Assembly: GCA_027886175.1 (NCBI GenBank)
Contig: JAJNNQ010000009.1
Span: 18,201,501 to 18,265,500 of the forward strand
Length of the DNA stretch: 64,000 nucleotides
Origin: Phylloscopus collybita
Taxonomy: Eukaryota > Chordata > Aves > Passeriformes > Phylloscopidae
Reading direction: 5' to 3'
Each line of letters starts with the position of its first letter. Positions within the stretch are counted from its first letter, which is position 1. This document shows positions 1-11,239 of this stretch, piece after piece. The notes under the pieces were generated by a model. That model was given only the letters and a program-made list of their open reading frames with translations. It did not search any database and had not been told where the DNA came from. Position numbers and translations under genes: made by a program.

Positions 1-470
1 CCCGAGGAGGCTGGATGGGAACAGGCAGGCCTGGTAATGCCCTCAAGACCTTGATCTATTGCAGTGAAAATAAAGACATTATCACAAGCAGGAAAAACAA
101 AACACAAGTGGGTTTTTTGTCTTTTTTTCTTTTCTAGGTATTATTAATTTATGATTTTATTCGCCCAAATACATGCCAATTTCATGTCTCCTTGTTAGAA
201 GTAAATAATAGTTCATTTTTAACAAGATAAATTGTTAACATGATTGCTGTAAGTAGAATTTTCCAAGTTTAGAGCCTTGAAATTCTATTTGTTATTTTCA
301 ACAAAGGATATAATACATATCTTCATAAAGTGCAGAAAAAAAAATCTTATATCACCTTTTTTTTAATCTCTAAAATAATCAAAGTCACAGGAAAAAAACA
401 TTGTCTGGACACACGTGAAATGACTCGTCTAATTTATTTGCTTACTACTACTTTATCTATTTGAACTAGA
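1..470. other. AT-rich unique sequence, no gene seen
   Basis: The first 60 bases are less AT-rich than what follows and could be the edge of a feature outside the window. The rest is AT-rich with short A and T runs. I see no coding frame, RNA gene or recognisable repeat. Confidence 0.5.
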
Positions 471-527
471 CAAAAAACCAACCAACCAACCAACCAACCA
501 ACCAACCAAAAAAAAAAACCAAAAAAC

Positions 528-563
<36 letters not shown>

Positions 564-632
564 AGAAAAAAAAAAAATAAAACCCCAAACAAAAACAAAA
601 ACAAAAACAACAAAACAAGAAAAACAAACCCC
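471..632. repeat. Compound A/C-rich simple repeat
   Basis: A block of CAAC/CCAA tetranucleotides (about 476-507) runs into a nearly pure A tract (about 508-575) and then CAAAAA-type units. One strand is almost entirely A and C. Open frames on the minus strand here are poly-Phe, Leu and Trp artefacts. It may be an expanded retroposon tail, but no body was recognised beside it. Confidence 0.9.
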
Positions 633-2597
633 AAGTGATACTATTGTCATCATCAATTACTGGATGTAATAATTCAATATAATTAACCATATCAATTTTT
701 CAGAAATAAACTATAATTTTATCACAGTGTATTATTAGTTGCATATTTTTCTATAGTAGGATCTTAAGCAACACTGACTCAATGGATATCTGATTTTTCT
801 GAGGCAGAAAAAAATGAGAAAGGTAGAGAGTGTGAATTCATTATATATATATTCATTATATTTGGCATTCCTGCAAGATTTCAAATATCTTGGCTCACTT
901 ACTAATGCAACTACAGAAATTATCTGTAGTATTACCACTGATTGAAAAAGCAGAGTATTTAAAAATATTTTTGAAATAATTTTTAAAAGGTTTTTTCCCA
1001 GAGAATTTACTAACATTTATACCTGGAAAAAACAAAGATTAGAATGTAGTGGCTATTGACTTATCCTAAATGGCATAATCATGATCCTGACAACTTTCCA
1101 GCAAATAATGTTTTCACATAAAATTATACTATCTCTCAAATAATATCATGTGGGTTAACTTTCTATTTATAAGAATGTCCCTCACAGCAGAGCTACCATC
1201 GATTTTATTAATAACTGATTTATATTGTTTTGTATATGTTTACAATTTAGTTTGCAATATTGTATTGAAGTAAACATTAGCCAGATAACAGTAGTCAGCC
1301 ATTAGATCTATGAAATCTCAAAGCTGTTTATAAAATTTGAAGTGTTAAAATTACGAGAGTGCAAAAGACATTTGCAGTAAGATTTAAAAATCTCCAAACA
1401 TATTTGGCATATTTCCAGCTGCAAGAAGTGAAATTCCTCCACAAAATCATCTGCATAATCAAACACAGAAAAATATTGACAAAATTAGCACAGGTCACCT
1501 TATATAAGGGAAAGTAGCTCACCATTTTGAGGAAGCCCAGTGAAATTTATCTGGCCTTAATTGACACTTTTTGTGTGTCTCTGCTTGCTATGAGAGAAAA
1601 TTCTTGTGCAAAAAATTAAAGGCCTCGTATTCCAAGGCCTCAGAACCATGACATACACTGAAGGTTTTCCACTCCATACAATTTAGAGATTTAAGGCAAG
1701 AACTGAGATCTCTTTACACAGTTGGTCAGGAAAAGTATTTGACACTTCCGCATTAGCAAGAGAAACAAATTCAATTTTTGTCAAAGAGAGTATTAAAAAA
1801 TATTAGTAATTTACAGCTCAAAGTTTCTACTGAGGCTATTAAAACCAAAGGTGTGAATTTATTAAGTACTCTCTTCAAGGATTGTATCAAGGAATAAGAC
1901 AGGCTTTGTGCTTTCATTTAAGGTGCTTTTGAGAATATGACAAAGACCTCAATTTTTTTTTTAATTACTAATTAGAAATTATTGTTTTCACTTAAATTTA
2001 CAGTTATATCAGTCTAGACTGAAATCAATCTTGAAATTCAGAGTCATCAGGAGAATAATCTTCACCACTATTGATTTCTCTGAGAAATAAAGAAGAGGTT
2101 ACATGAGGTATCTGGGAACATAATACAAACAATTTAGCAATCACATATAAATTATGTCAGTAGAAATTAGAGGAGAAAATAGTGGCAGAAAAGTGGTCTT
2201 GAAAGAGTTTAACATATTAAAATAGTATACAAAGCTTAAAAACTATTTAAATTGTTTAAGATCCATACAGTTTCATGTAGGATTTTTATTATATCCATAA
2301 TCTATGCATAATTAAGCAATCATATCCTCTGTCTTGCCTGTGCAGAGATTGTAAATGAAGACTAGAGGTATCTAATCCTTCACAACAACAAATGTTGTAA
2401 ATTTTGCTTGACTATTTGTGGGAGAAGGGAATGACTCTTTATGTCATTACTAATAGCTTTAATAATGAATATGATGTTAGACAGGCATTACTCATTTTCA
2501 TAAATAGTACATATCTAGGTTATGTAGGAAGAATCCCTTCAGCATTTGAGTGCACAAAAAATCCAAACATACAAACAAAAAACTAGAAACACATAAA
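633..2597. other. AT-rich unique sequence, no gene seen
   Basis: About 2 kb of AT-rich DNA. Short open frames here (under 100 codons) have no recognisable domain. No LTR, CR1 or RNA gene was noticed. Confidence 0.5.
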
Positions 2598-2948
2598 CTT
2601 GTAGTTTTTCTGGGAAAAGAGAGGGTTCATCAGAAACAAACAAGAAGAAATTTTTTTTTTCAGTGGGTTGATGCTATCAAGGCATATCTAATTTTCATTC
2701 AGACTTTTTGTAGAAATCTACATGCTACAGCCTTTAACAGCAGAGCTTCATGCTCAATATGGCAAACTTAAATCCTCATTAGTCCACTTTTTAAAAAGCA
2801 ACATTCATTGGGCTATATAGGCATTATATTCTTAATACTCAGAAAAGAAAGTGCTAAAATCATAAGAAAAGACTACGCGTTTTTCTTTATAAATGTGGCA
2901 TTATTTAATAAATGTACTATGACATGTACTATGACCAGAAGGAAATTT
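2598..2948 (+). repeat. Left arm of a large inverted repeat
   Basis: This 351-bp segment reappears in reverse complement at 4757-5099. Homology starts sharply at CTTGTAG and stops after CCAGAAGGAAAT. Compared by eye, the arms differ by roughly 17 substitutions and a few indels (a T-run, a single G and a block of about 8 bases near the inner end), so about 95 percent identity. The arm resembles neither CR1 nor any LTR family I recognised. Both arms carry the same roughly 57-codon open frame, which follows from the duplication and does not argue for a gene. No matching target duplication is visible outside the arms. Confidence 0.9.
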
Positions 2949-4756
2949 AAGTTCATCTGAATTTGGAAGAGTGTATATGGATAGGCGTGAAAAATTGGAT
3001 TGAGTTTTTTGCAACAAGGATTGGGTATATGTTTGTATTCTCAGTATGACAAGAATAGAAAACTTTTTTTTACTGGAATTGCAGTTCCTTTTGTTACAAA
3101 AATTGTTTCAGCAGGCACCAAAGGTGGGGTTTTTTTTGCTGTTACTGATGTTGGGTTATTGCACAAGGCTTTTTTATTACTGTCACTGACTGTTTTTCAA
3201 ATGATCTTCTAACATGGCAGAGAACAATAGCAATTAAATGTAGGATGCTGTACAATCTTAGCAATAGAAAGTATAAGAAAATTACATTCAGGATCTGTAC
3301 AGAAGCTAAATATCTAATTTTTCTGTCTGTTAGCATAGTCATGACAATGGAGTGCATTAAGTAGTTACATATGAATATTTTGAAGATTTTCCTACATGAC
3401 CACATTTGGAAATAACAAAGTTTTTCCAAGTGCAAACTGTGTTTTGTGCCTATTACCTCTTAACTTGGAAAAATGTAGCCCCTTAAGATACATTAATAAT
3501 ATATCCTGAACAGAAATATTTGGAAAAAAATACAATAAGAAATAAATTATTACTTAAATTTATTAGTTAATTACAATTGTTTGAATGGACAAGTTATTGG
3601 AATCCAATATGATTCTGTATTTAGCCCCATTTCTCAGGAATTTCACATTGAAACTATGGGATTTGGCTGTCTATGATTCTAAGACAGTGATAAAAACTTA
3701 AAAAAATTACCTGTAGTACTGATTACATCGTTATTGTTTTCACTGGCATAAGAACAGTATTCTTATTGTAGCTATCACAGTATTACAGAGGAGAAAGAAT
3801 TGCTTATCAGAATTTAGTAGCATTATGTATTTACACCAGTAACTGAGAGAAGAGGAGGTTTTCTACCATATTCTTTGTCTTATTTAACAGAAGGAAACAA
3901 GAGGAAAAAACCCAACCAAACAAACCCACTAACCTAAACCAGAAGACTCTTGTATTTTTCAAGTAATTTTTATATTTATTCAACATCTATAACTGTGGAA
4001 AAATTTATTCTTCAAGTTTTCAATATGAGAGTATGTGCAATATTATAACAAGCAATGTTTCTGAGAGAAAAATACCTTAAATACAGAACATCTCATTACA
4101 CTAGTGTTAATGGCAAAATTCTGTATTTGAATTCATGTCACAGAGCATTATATACCTCTGTCAGTGACCCCTAACTCAGAGCTTGTCTTACTGAATTCCT
4201 TTGAAGTTAATGGAGGGGGAAAGAAACTCTTCATTTAAGTGTTTTTCTGCATATATCTACTTTTTCCCACTGACTGTGAATGTATCTCAACTCAGGTCAG
4301 TCTCAGGAAGAACTTCAGTGCAGCCAAGATGCTGACATCCCAAGGTAATAAATACATCACTTTAATACCCCTAAATCACAACTATTTTTTTCTGTGTAAA
4401 CAGCCTTAGCGAATAGTTGACATGGAATCATTGCAAAGTAATCGTTTATGTTTAGTAACTTGAATTTTGGGAAAAAAAATCTTAATTATGTGTAAATCAC
4501 GTCATTATATTGATTTTAGCAGTGCTATTAAAAATACTACAAAAACGTAATTCTACTTCCTTGAGTCTCACTTTCTGTACTTTTAAATTGTCTTCTTGCT
4601 TGTCTGTGTGCTGACTGTGCTTATATACCCTTTTCTCTCTTTGGCTAAAAATTATTAGATCAAGCAGAGGTCAGTGTAAGGAAATGGTCCATAACTGATG
4701 AGCAAGGGAAGCTGTTAGAGATGAGCTTGATACTTCACGTTCAATAAAAATAGCCC
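2949..4756. other. Spacer between inverted repeat arms
   Basis: About 1.8 kb of AT-rich sequence. I see no transposase-like frame, no LTR and no CR1. The longest frame (3142-3435, minus, 97 codons) has no recognisable domain. The inverted homology does not continue inward from either arm. Confidence 0.55.
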
Positions 4757-5099
4757 AGATTTCCTTCTGGTCATATGTAGTACATGTATTAAATAATGCC
4801 ACATTTGTAAAGTAAAACACGTAGTCTTTTCTTATGATTGTAGTACTTTCTTTTCCAAGTATTAGGAATGTAATGCCTAAATAGCCCAATGAATGTTGCT
4901 TTTTAAAAAGTGGACTAATGAGGATTTAGGTTTGCCATATTGAGCATGAAGCTCTGCTGTTAAAGGCTGTAGCATGTAGATTTCTACAAAAAGTCTGAAT
5001 GAAAATTAGATATGCCTTGATAGCATCCAACCCACTGAAAAAACTATTTCTTCTTGTTTGTTTCTGGTGAACCCTCTCTTTTCCCAGCAAAACTACAAG
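4757..5099 (-). repeat. Right arm of a large inverted repeat
   Basis: Reverse-complement partner (343 bp) of 2598-2948. A plus-strand transcript crossing both arms could fold into a long duplex of about 340 bp. The outer flanks (ACATAAA on the left, ACAGATT on the right) do not match, so a simple transposon insertion is not supported. A duplication with inversion, or two opposite copies of an unrecognised repeat, would fit equally well. Confidence 0.9.
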
Positions 5100-5141
5100 A
5101 CAGATTATGAGCTGAAAGAATATATATCCTATTTTCTGTAG

Positions 5142-5630
5142 TGACATTTATCTTTGTTAAGGAAATGTCCCTGTCTGTCCACACAAAAGCCACTCTGAGT
5201 CACACTTGCACACCTGAGCTGGGATCAAAGCCCCTTTGCAGCTACACACATCACACTCACACAGTCAGACTAAGATTCCTTTACTGGCTTCACCCAAGTT
5301 TTCCCCTAGCAAAGTCTAAGACACCTCAATCTTAAAAATTAAATCTTGGTGCAGAAATTAAATAACAACAGAAGAGCTCAAGCTGGGTGCATCCAAGGAG
5401 CGGCCCTGAACAAAGGAAACCCTGGGCTTTTTATACCGCTTTTTATACCCTCACAGTCCAAGGGCACAAAAATGTCAGATCATTGGCTCCTGCCATGTCT
5501 CTTGAGTGTCCAGTTGCCTGGCTGGGTCACAGATAGGTCCCTGTGCCCTTTGTTCAGAGCAGCTCAAGGCCTCTTCCCTCTCAGTCCAGCCACCCAGCAC
5601 TCCCTGGGCTGATCCCCCTGCAGCTGTACA
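5142..5630 (-). mobile_element. Probable ERV LTR, minus strand
   Basis: A sharp rise in GC over the flanks, plus promoter-like features on the minus strand. GCTTTTTATACC is repeated perfectly in tandem at 5426-5437 and 5438-5449, which on the minus strand reads as two adjacent TATA-type boxes. The right edge, CAGCTGTACA, would give a minus-strand LTR start of TGTACAGCTG. I could not fix the left edge or find a target duplication, so both ends are approximate. The family is not recognised. It could also be another GC-rich promoter-bearing repeat. Confidence 0.5.
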
Positions 5631-6320
5631 CTGAGCTACCAGCACTGAATGCAATCCTCAATATCTCAATGTGTACTTTACAGTTGTTGAAAGAGTTTCC
5701 TATAAAACTTCCTTGTTCTAATAATGGGTGTATTGTTAAATTTTGGGAAGCTTTTTTTAAGTTCTAAGATAAGGCCAAACCACAGGATGACAACAACAGA
5801 ACAACTGCTGTCCTCTATTAAAAAGTGCAAGCTTCCAAAAATGCAATTTTTAGTCCTGTTCTACATATTACACAAAGCACATATTTCACTTAGGAAGGAC
5901 CAAAGGCCAGGGGATTTTTATAATCCATTATTTCAGCCATCTCAAAGTGATTTTGAGAGGTCATATGGGCCACCATCTCCCACTGAAATATGAAATATTT
6001 CAGATGTCAACTTCTTCCATTTTTCTGCAAGCAAAACCCCACTTTGTATTCAAAGTGGCTGCCATTAACTGGCCAATTAGTTAGAAATACAAATTAATTT
6101 TCATTGTGATTATTCTCAATTGGAATGCATGGAATTGGAATAGACAATATGAGACTGTATGACCTGGTTGCCTACTCATTAACCCAAAATTAAATTTAAA
6201 CCACAAAAGCATAAAATTAAATTTTTACATTGCATTTTTCTTAATTTATAACAGGTGAGTGAAATTATTTGAATTCTACTTAAGTTTTACAATATTTATT
6301 CCAATTTTATTCTTAGAAAA
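5631..6320. other. AT-rich unique sequence, no gene seen
   Basis: No recognisable element between the LTR-like block and the next CR1. An 89-codon frame at 5724-5993 has no known domain. Confidence 0.5.
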
Positions 6321-6770
6321 TCATAAAATTATAGAATCATTTGGGTTGAAATGGACCCTGAAGATCATTAGTTCCAAGTTCCTTGAAGGGAGTAGAGACA
6401 AGTTCCATTAAACCAGGTTGCTCAAAACCCCATCCAACCTGAACTTAAACACTTCCAGGGATGGGGCATTCACAACTTTCCTGGGCAACCTGTTCCAGTG
6501 CCTCACCACCCTCACAGTAAAGAATTACTTCATTATATCCAATCTTGATCTGTATTCTTTTAGTTCAAAGCTATTACCCTCTGTCCTGTCCCTATAGGCC
6601 CTGGTAAAAATTATCTTTTCTTATTTCTTTTAAGCCCCTCTTAAAGAAGTAAAAGGCCTCAGTATAGTCTACCTGGAGCCTTTTATTTTCCTTGCTGAAC
6701 CTCAACTCTCTAAACCTGTCTTTATAGGAGAATTGTTTCATGGCCCTCCTGATCAGTTCATATGTCTTTG
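6321..6770 (-). mobile_element. CR1 LINE fragment, minus strand
   Basis: Begins with decayed octamers (TCATAAAATTATAGAATCAT), the reverse complement of the CR1 3' terminus. It then runs through the familiar CR1 3' UTR and distal ORF2 antisense landmarks, including CACTTCCAGGGATGGGGCAT near 6450 and CACCACCCTCACAGTAAAGA near 6507. CR1 is the main bird non-LTR retrotransposon. Copies are usually 5'-truncated, as here, and this piece keeps only the last 450 bases or so. No coding capacity remains. It runs directly into the next LTR. Confidence 0.93.
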
Positions 6771-6775
6771 ATTAC

Positions 6776-7888
6776 TGTGAGAGACTGAAACAGTTAATGG
6801 CTTAAACACTGGAAAAATCATCAAAGAACTTTTGTTCACTGTATCGAACTGCAAAGATACAGCTGTCTATCTGCAACCAACAAAGCCTACCCCTCCCCAG
6901 ATATGCCTAATAACTGGAATTTGAAGTGTGATGGGAACTTGAGATAAGGGGGATACTATTGTCCAATTTTTCCAGATCTGGGGAAAAGAATGCATCTACA
7001 AGTGATACTGGAAGAAAGACTGGAATGCTGGTGCCTCAAACATTCAGGGGGAGAAGCTGCCGGTGTGCAAAGTACCCGCCCAGGTGCAGAGAGAAGCACG
7101 CTCACCTCAGGCTATAGCTGGGTGTTGAGCATGATAAGGGAAGAGGCAAACCCTGCAAGGTGGGAACTGGCTCCTTGTCCTTCCTCACTCAAGTGAACTC
7201 AGCTGTGATAACTCCCCTGCTGGGGAAGTACTGGGACATTCACTGGTAGCCTGAAGGTGTTAATTTCTGCTGATGGGCCATAATGGGCCATAATGGACTC
7301 AAATGCACTGCTGTAACAAGCAGCTGTATGATCTTAGAAGTGTCAAATAATCCACAATGCTGTCCCTAATCCACAGCATTACATCATCCACTGAAACTCC
7401 CTGCACCAGGGGAGGCACCTGGATATGATATGATGTAATAAATGGTCCTGTGGGATTTCCCCTACTACTTCTTTGGGACTGTTTTCCTCCACCACCATCT
7501 CTTTGGGATCCCCACCACTACCTGATGGATCTGGACTGCAACCACCACTTCAACCAATAGATATTGAAATGGTAACAACCAAGTCGCACTGTGAGGCCCA
7601 TGCACTATGTGTAGTAAGATCTTCCTACTCTTAGCCTTTCCTTCTCTTTCTTATGCATTTTCTTAAGTGATGTTTTTATGCCTTATGCTTTCATATTACT
7701 ATAGATAATGACCAAAAATGGCTACATACCTGTTTTCCTGTGCAACCAAATAATTCTACAATAAACCCTGCACATGTATATCTACAAACACTGATCATTC
7801 AGTGTTCTTTCAGTCTAATCCATCCTAAGGGAGCTATCACAAGAACCTGGGTTATCCTTGCCTTCTAGGGCGAGTTGTAGCAACTACA
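6776..7888 (+). mobile_element. ERVL-like LTR (probable solo LTR)
   Basis: A block of about 1.1 kb starting TGTGAGAGAC and ending AGCAACTACA, giving the TG...CA ends of an LTR. The polyadenylation signal AATAAA is at 7760-7765. The upstream part has the tandem motif GGGCCATAAT twice (about 7275-7294) and the string CATTACATCAT near 7378. Both resemble parts of the LTR at 34612-35333, suggesting a related family. No retroviral reading frame follows. The flanking pentamers (ATTAC before, TCTAC after) match at only 3 of 5 positions, so the exact ends are uncertain. Confidence 0.65.
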
Positions 7889-8437
7889 TCTACTCCTTCA
7901 CTGTCTTATGACCTGGAAATGATTGGAAATATATGTATATCAAAAAATTCATACAAAATTTTGTTGTTAGAATGAATGAAGAAGTTGGTTCATATTAAGA
8001 AGTGTTTAAGGGGGCAATGGAATCTCACATACACTACAGGAAGCTTTATCAGATACAGTGGATTGAGCCTGGGAAAAGACAAACACGGTATTCAAAGTAA
8101 AAATCAAACATAACAATCTGCTGAGTACTATCACTGAGTGAAATTAAAAAATAAAAACAAGTATTATGACACTAGGGAATAAAATAGTTTGACATTTAAA
8201 AAATGAAGTTAAACTGGGAAAATTCACTGCTTAAGATAAAATTCCATGCAACTTATTAAAAAAAAAGAATTCATCTGGAAACAAATTTTAAATGTTCCAT
8301 CACCCATAGACAAGATATCAATATTGTCCTAGGTCTCCAAATCAAGTACAAATATGCCTGAAAGGTCTGAAATTAGTACAAAAAAGGAAAGTCATGTAAT
8401 CTTCAAGTAGCCAGAGATATTTTTAGCTTGAGAAAAA

Positions 8438-8459
8438 ATGGTTGTGTGTACACAACCAT
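8438..8459. repeat. Palindrome, 10-bp arms
   Basis: ATGGTTGTGT, then GT, then ACACAACCAT: perfect 10-bp arms around a 2-bp centre. Confidence 0.9.
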
Positions 8460-8932
8460 GTCTCTGTTATTCATTAGCTGTGATTCTGCCTTTATTTCAT
8501 TCTGATCAGTACTATACCTTCAGCGAACAGTCTTGGAATATAATACAGTTGAGACATCTATGAATAGTTAAATATTTTAGAAAGCTGCTTTTATACTTGA
8601 GAATATCATGGGAATAGTTGCAGGGAAAAAGTAGGTTAATTAAAGAAGCACTTGATATTGTCCATTGTTCCTTTAAAGACTATTAATAAGTCAAAGCAAA
8701 TTTTCTCTCTTAAATCTTGAGAAATACGTAATTTATTCATTTATGGTCTTGTCCATATAATAGAGGGTTTTTATCAATCAAAAATTTTGTTACTTTCTAC
8801 CAACTAGTGTCAAAACCACTATCAACTCATTGGAGAAGTGCTCTAAACAGTGAGGCATTTGAGAAACCATTAAAAGGAAATAAAATAATGATTAAAAATA
8901 TTTCCTTTTTTTCTAACCTTTGTTATCTTTCA

Positions 8933-8956
8933 TTTCATGTTTAAAAAAACATGAAA
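8933..8956. repeat. Hairpin, 10-bp arms
   Basis: TTTCATGTTT, then AAAA, then AAACATGAAA: perfect arms and a 4-base loop. No T-tract or other terminator context applies in this genome. Confidence 0.9.
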
Positions 8957-10019
8957 GCCATTGTCTCAGTAAGTTACCAACAAACAAGGTACTTTACATG
9001 TCTTTTCAAACAAGATCAGAAGAAGCCAAAAGATGGCAGTTTAACCTAGAACCAATAAATGCTTAAAGCATTAATTTAATGCAATGAAAACAAAAGAGAA
9101 TAAACAACTGAACTAAAAGCTGCAAAGAAATTAATGGAAAACAGTAAATGAGAAAATAGTAGAGGGTAATAACAGCATACATCTACTATATATGATTTGC
9201 AAATGAAAACATATTCTGGAGTGATTAAGCAAAATATCCTTCTCAAAAACAAACAAACAAACAAAAAACTGATAAAGAACACCAGCTGTCAGGAAATGGT
9301 CTGAACTAGCTTTCTTGAGAAGCGCAAATACTTTACCTCTGCAGAAAGGAAGAGATTTAAACAGAATTTACACTTAGTATTAGCTACCAGGAAAAAGTCA
9401 TGTGTTTGTCTTTGTTTATGAAAAGATCTTGGGAGCTGCTGTTTTGTAGACAGTAGGCAGGGACTCCTCCCTTATCCTACATCTGTATGACAGAAAGAAG
9501 CAGTGTCTCTAGCTGCAGTTCAGGGGTCAAAACTTTGCATTAACATGAGACGTAGTGGATATATATATGGCACAAAAAGATTTGAACCAAACAATTAGAA
9601 CTTAGTGGCTTTAAGAGACAAAAAGAGAATGCAGAAATCAGAAACAAATACTCAAAGTGAACAGAGGTCAGTTAAGGTTATGCAAGCTTTGGATAGAATT
9701 GTGAGGAAAAAAAAATTCTCATACCAATAAAAAAGAAGTACACTTTCTATCTTTTTGAATTTATGTTCACTGTTAAGAAGTTCCAATGGATTAACTCTGG
9801 CTAACACTCAAACTCCCACCAAATTACTTGCTCACTCTTCCCTTAGCAGAATGAATGAGGAAGTAAGTACAGGAATAAGAAAGTTTGTGGGCCAAGATGA
9901 AGATAGGGATGTTATTTATCACAGGCAAGACAACATTAGCTTATGGAAGGTTAACTGAATTTATTTACAGTTAATATTAAAATGTAGTTACTAATTCAGG
10001 TAGTGGAAAGCAGAAGGAA

Positions 10020-10500
10020 AAACATTAACACAACACCTTTCTTCCTCTCCCTTTACAGGCTCAACTTGTCTCCTTCACTCCTAACTCCTCTGTCCTCCCC
10101 TAAGTAGTGCAGAGGAGACAGGGCACAGGGGAGGTGCAGTCAGCACCTTGTGGTGTCTCTCCATCACTCCTTTCTCTCATGCTTTTCCCTGCCCCACTGT
10201 AGAAGACCCACAGGCTGCAGGGAAAAATCCAGTCCTCAACGAGTCTCCATCTCTTTTACTTCTCAACCTTTTTGATCCCTCCTCTCTCTAGCAATTTCTG
10301 CCCTTTCTTAAGTGCACTTTCCCAGGGGTGCCACATCATAGCAAACAGGCTAAACTGTGTCTTGCAGTAGGCCCTTTGAAACCAGCTGGAAGTGGCTGGC
10401 ATCTGCAAATAGCAGTCCCTGGACTCTTCCTCCAGGGGCCATCCTTGCAGCCCCTTCTGCCTTGATACCTACACCCAGTGCAGAATTTGACAGAGTTCAT
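10020..10500 (-). mobile_element. ERV-associated interspersed repeat fragment
   Basis: Markedly more GC-rich than its surroundings, with landmarks I associate with an abundant bird repeat found beside ERV LTRs: CAGGCTCAACTTGTCTCCTT near 10058, CAGTCAGCACCTTGTGGTGT near 10138, and CAGTCCCTGGACTCTTCCTC near 10413. The orientation follows the way these strings usually appear and is an inference. No coding capacity remains. The family name and its place in a provirus are not certain. A short CR1 follows directly. Confidence 0.5.
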
Positions 10501-10540
10501 GACCATAAATGAAATGGTAAATATCAGTGTTGAAGTACTG

Positions 10541-10645
10541 TCATAGAACCACAAATGGTTTGGTTTTGGAAGGGACCTTAAAGATCATCTAGTTTCAACC
10601 CCCCTGCTATGGACAGGACCATCTTCCACTAGACCAGATCATGCC
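10541..10645 (-). mobile_element. Short CR1 3'-end fragment, minus strand
   Basis: TCATAGAACCACAAATGGTT, then a typical CR1 antisense stretch: TTGGAAGGGACCTTAAAGAT and AACCCCCCTGCTATGGACAG. Only about 105 bases remain, a severely 5'-truncated copy. It is followed at once by an A-rich run (10650-10674). Confidence 0.93.
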
Positions 10646-11239
10646 ATGATAAAAATGAAAAAAAAAAAAAAAAAGCTCTGAAAGAGTGAAATAAAATCCC
10701 AAAGGCTGAATTCTACTTACAATTCAGGGATTAAATATTGAGTTGTCTTTTTAGATGTTAGTTATCTATGTTGTTCTCTGTTTTGGCAAGGTTTGTAGCC
10801 ACTGAAAGAGCTCTCAGAAGGCCCTTACAATATAAGCCCTTCTTTAGTCAAAGTAGGTGAAATGGGAACCTTGTCACAGGCTGTCAGCTCTTTTTAGCTC
10901 TGTTTCTGTTGTTGAGTAGAATTGATTGTAACTGACATAAAATTATTTGGAGCCTACAAGTTGATCTGTAGTAGTAACGGATTAAATACAGCTGATATTC
11001 ATAAATGCTTAATAAAATGAATTTTAGAAAGAAATGGTTTCCAGCATACATCAAAGAAGTTCATAAATGTTTCTGTGAATTCTGGTTTTCAAGTGGTTTA
11101 TAATGGTAATTAAACAATATTTGCTAGAAGTTTTTAAATAACGGTGATTACCTTGGCATGTTTATGGAAGTGGGATATAGTCAATCAGTCAGGCTTCCCA
11201 ATATGTATATTTCAGCCACCATCTTCCATAGCAAAAAAG
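10646..11239. other. A-run and AT-rich sequence, no gene seen
   Basis: An A tract at about 10658-10674 sits against the CR1 fragment. The remainder shows no recognisable feature, though the decayed ERV fragment to the right may extend into it. Confidence 0.45.

Larger units (their letters stand above)
7889..10019. other. AT-rich unique sequence with two short palindromes
   Basis: No gene or mobile element recognised over 2.1 kb. Two short perfect inverted repeats lie here, at 8438-8459 and 8933-8956. A (CAAA)n-like run sits near 9248-9266. Confidence 0.5.

Noticed and set aside
476..507. CCAA tandem units considered as telomere-like or CRISPR-like repeats
   Set aside because: The unit is neither TTAGGG nor spaced by unique spacers. 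It is a plain tetranucleotide repeat in a vertebrate genome.
434..690. Three overlapping Phe-rich minus-strand frames
   Set aside because: Translations of the A/C-rich simple repeat.
2550..5147. Two nearly identical 73-codon frames on opposite strands, at first suggestive of a duplicated gene pair
   Set aside because: They are the same frame on the two arms of the inverted repeat. Identity extends well beyond the frames and there is no sign of coding constraint.
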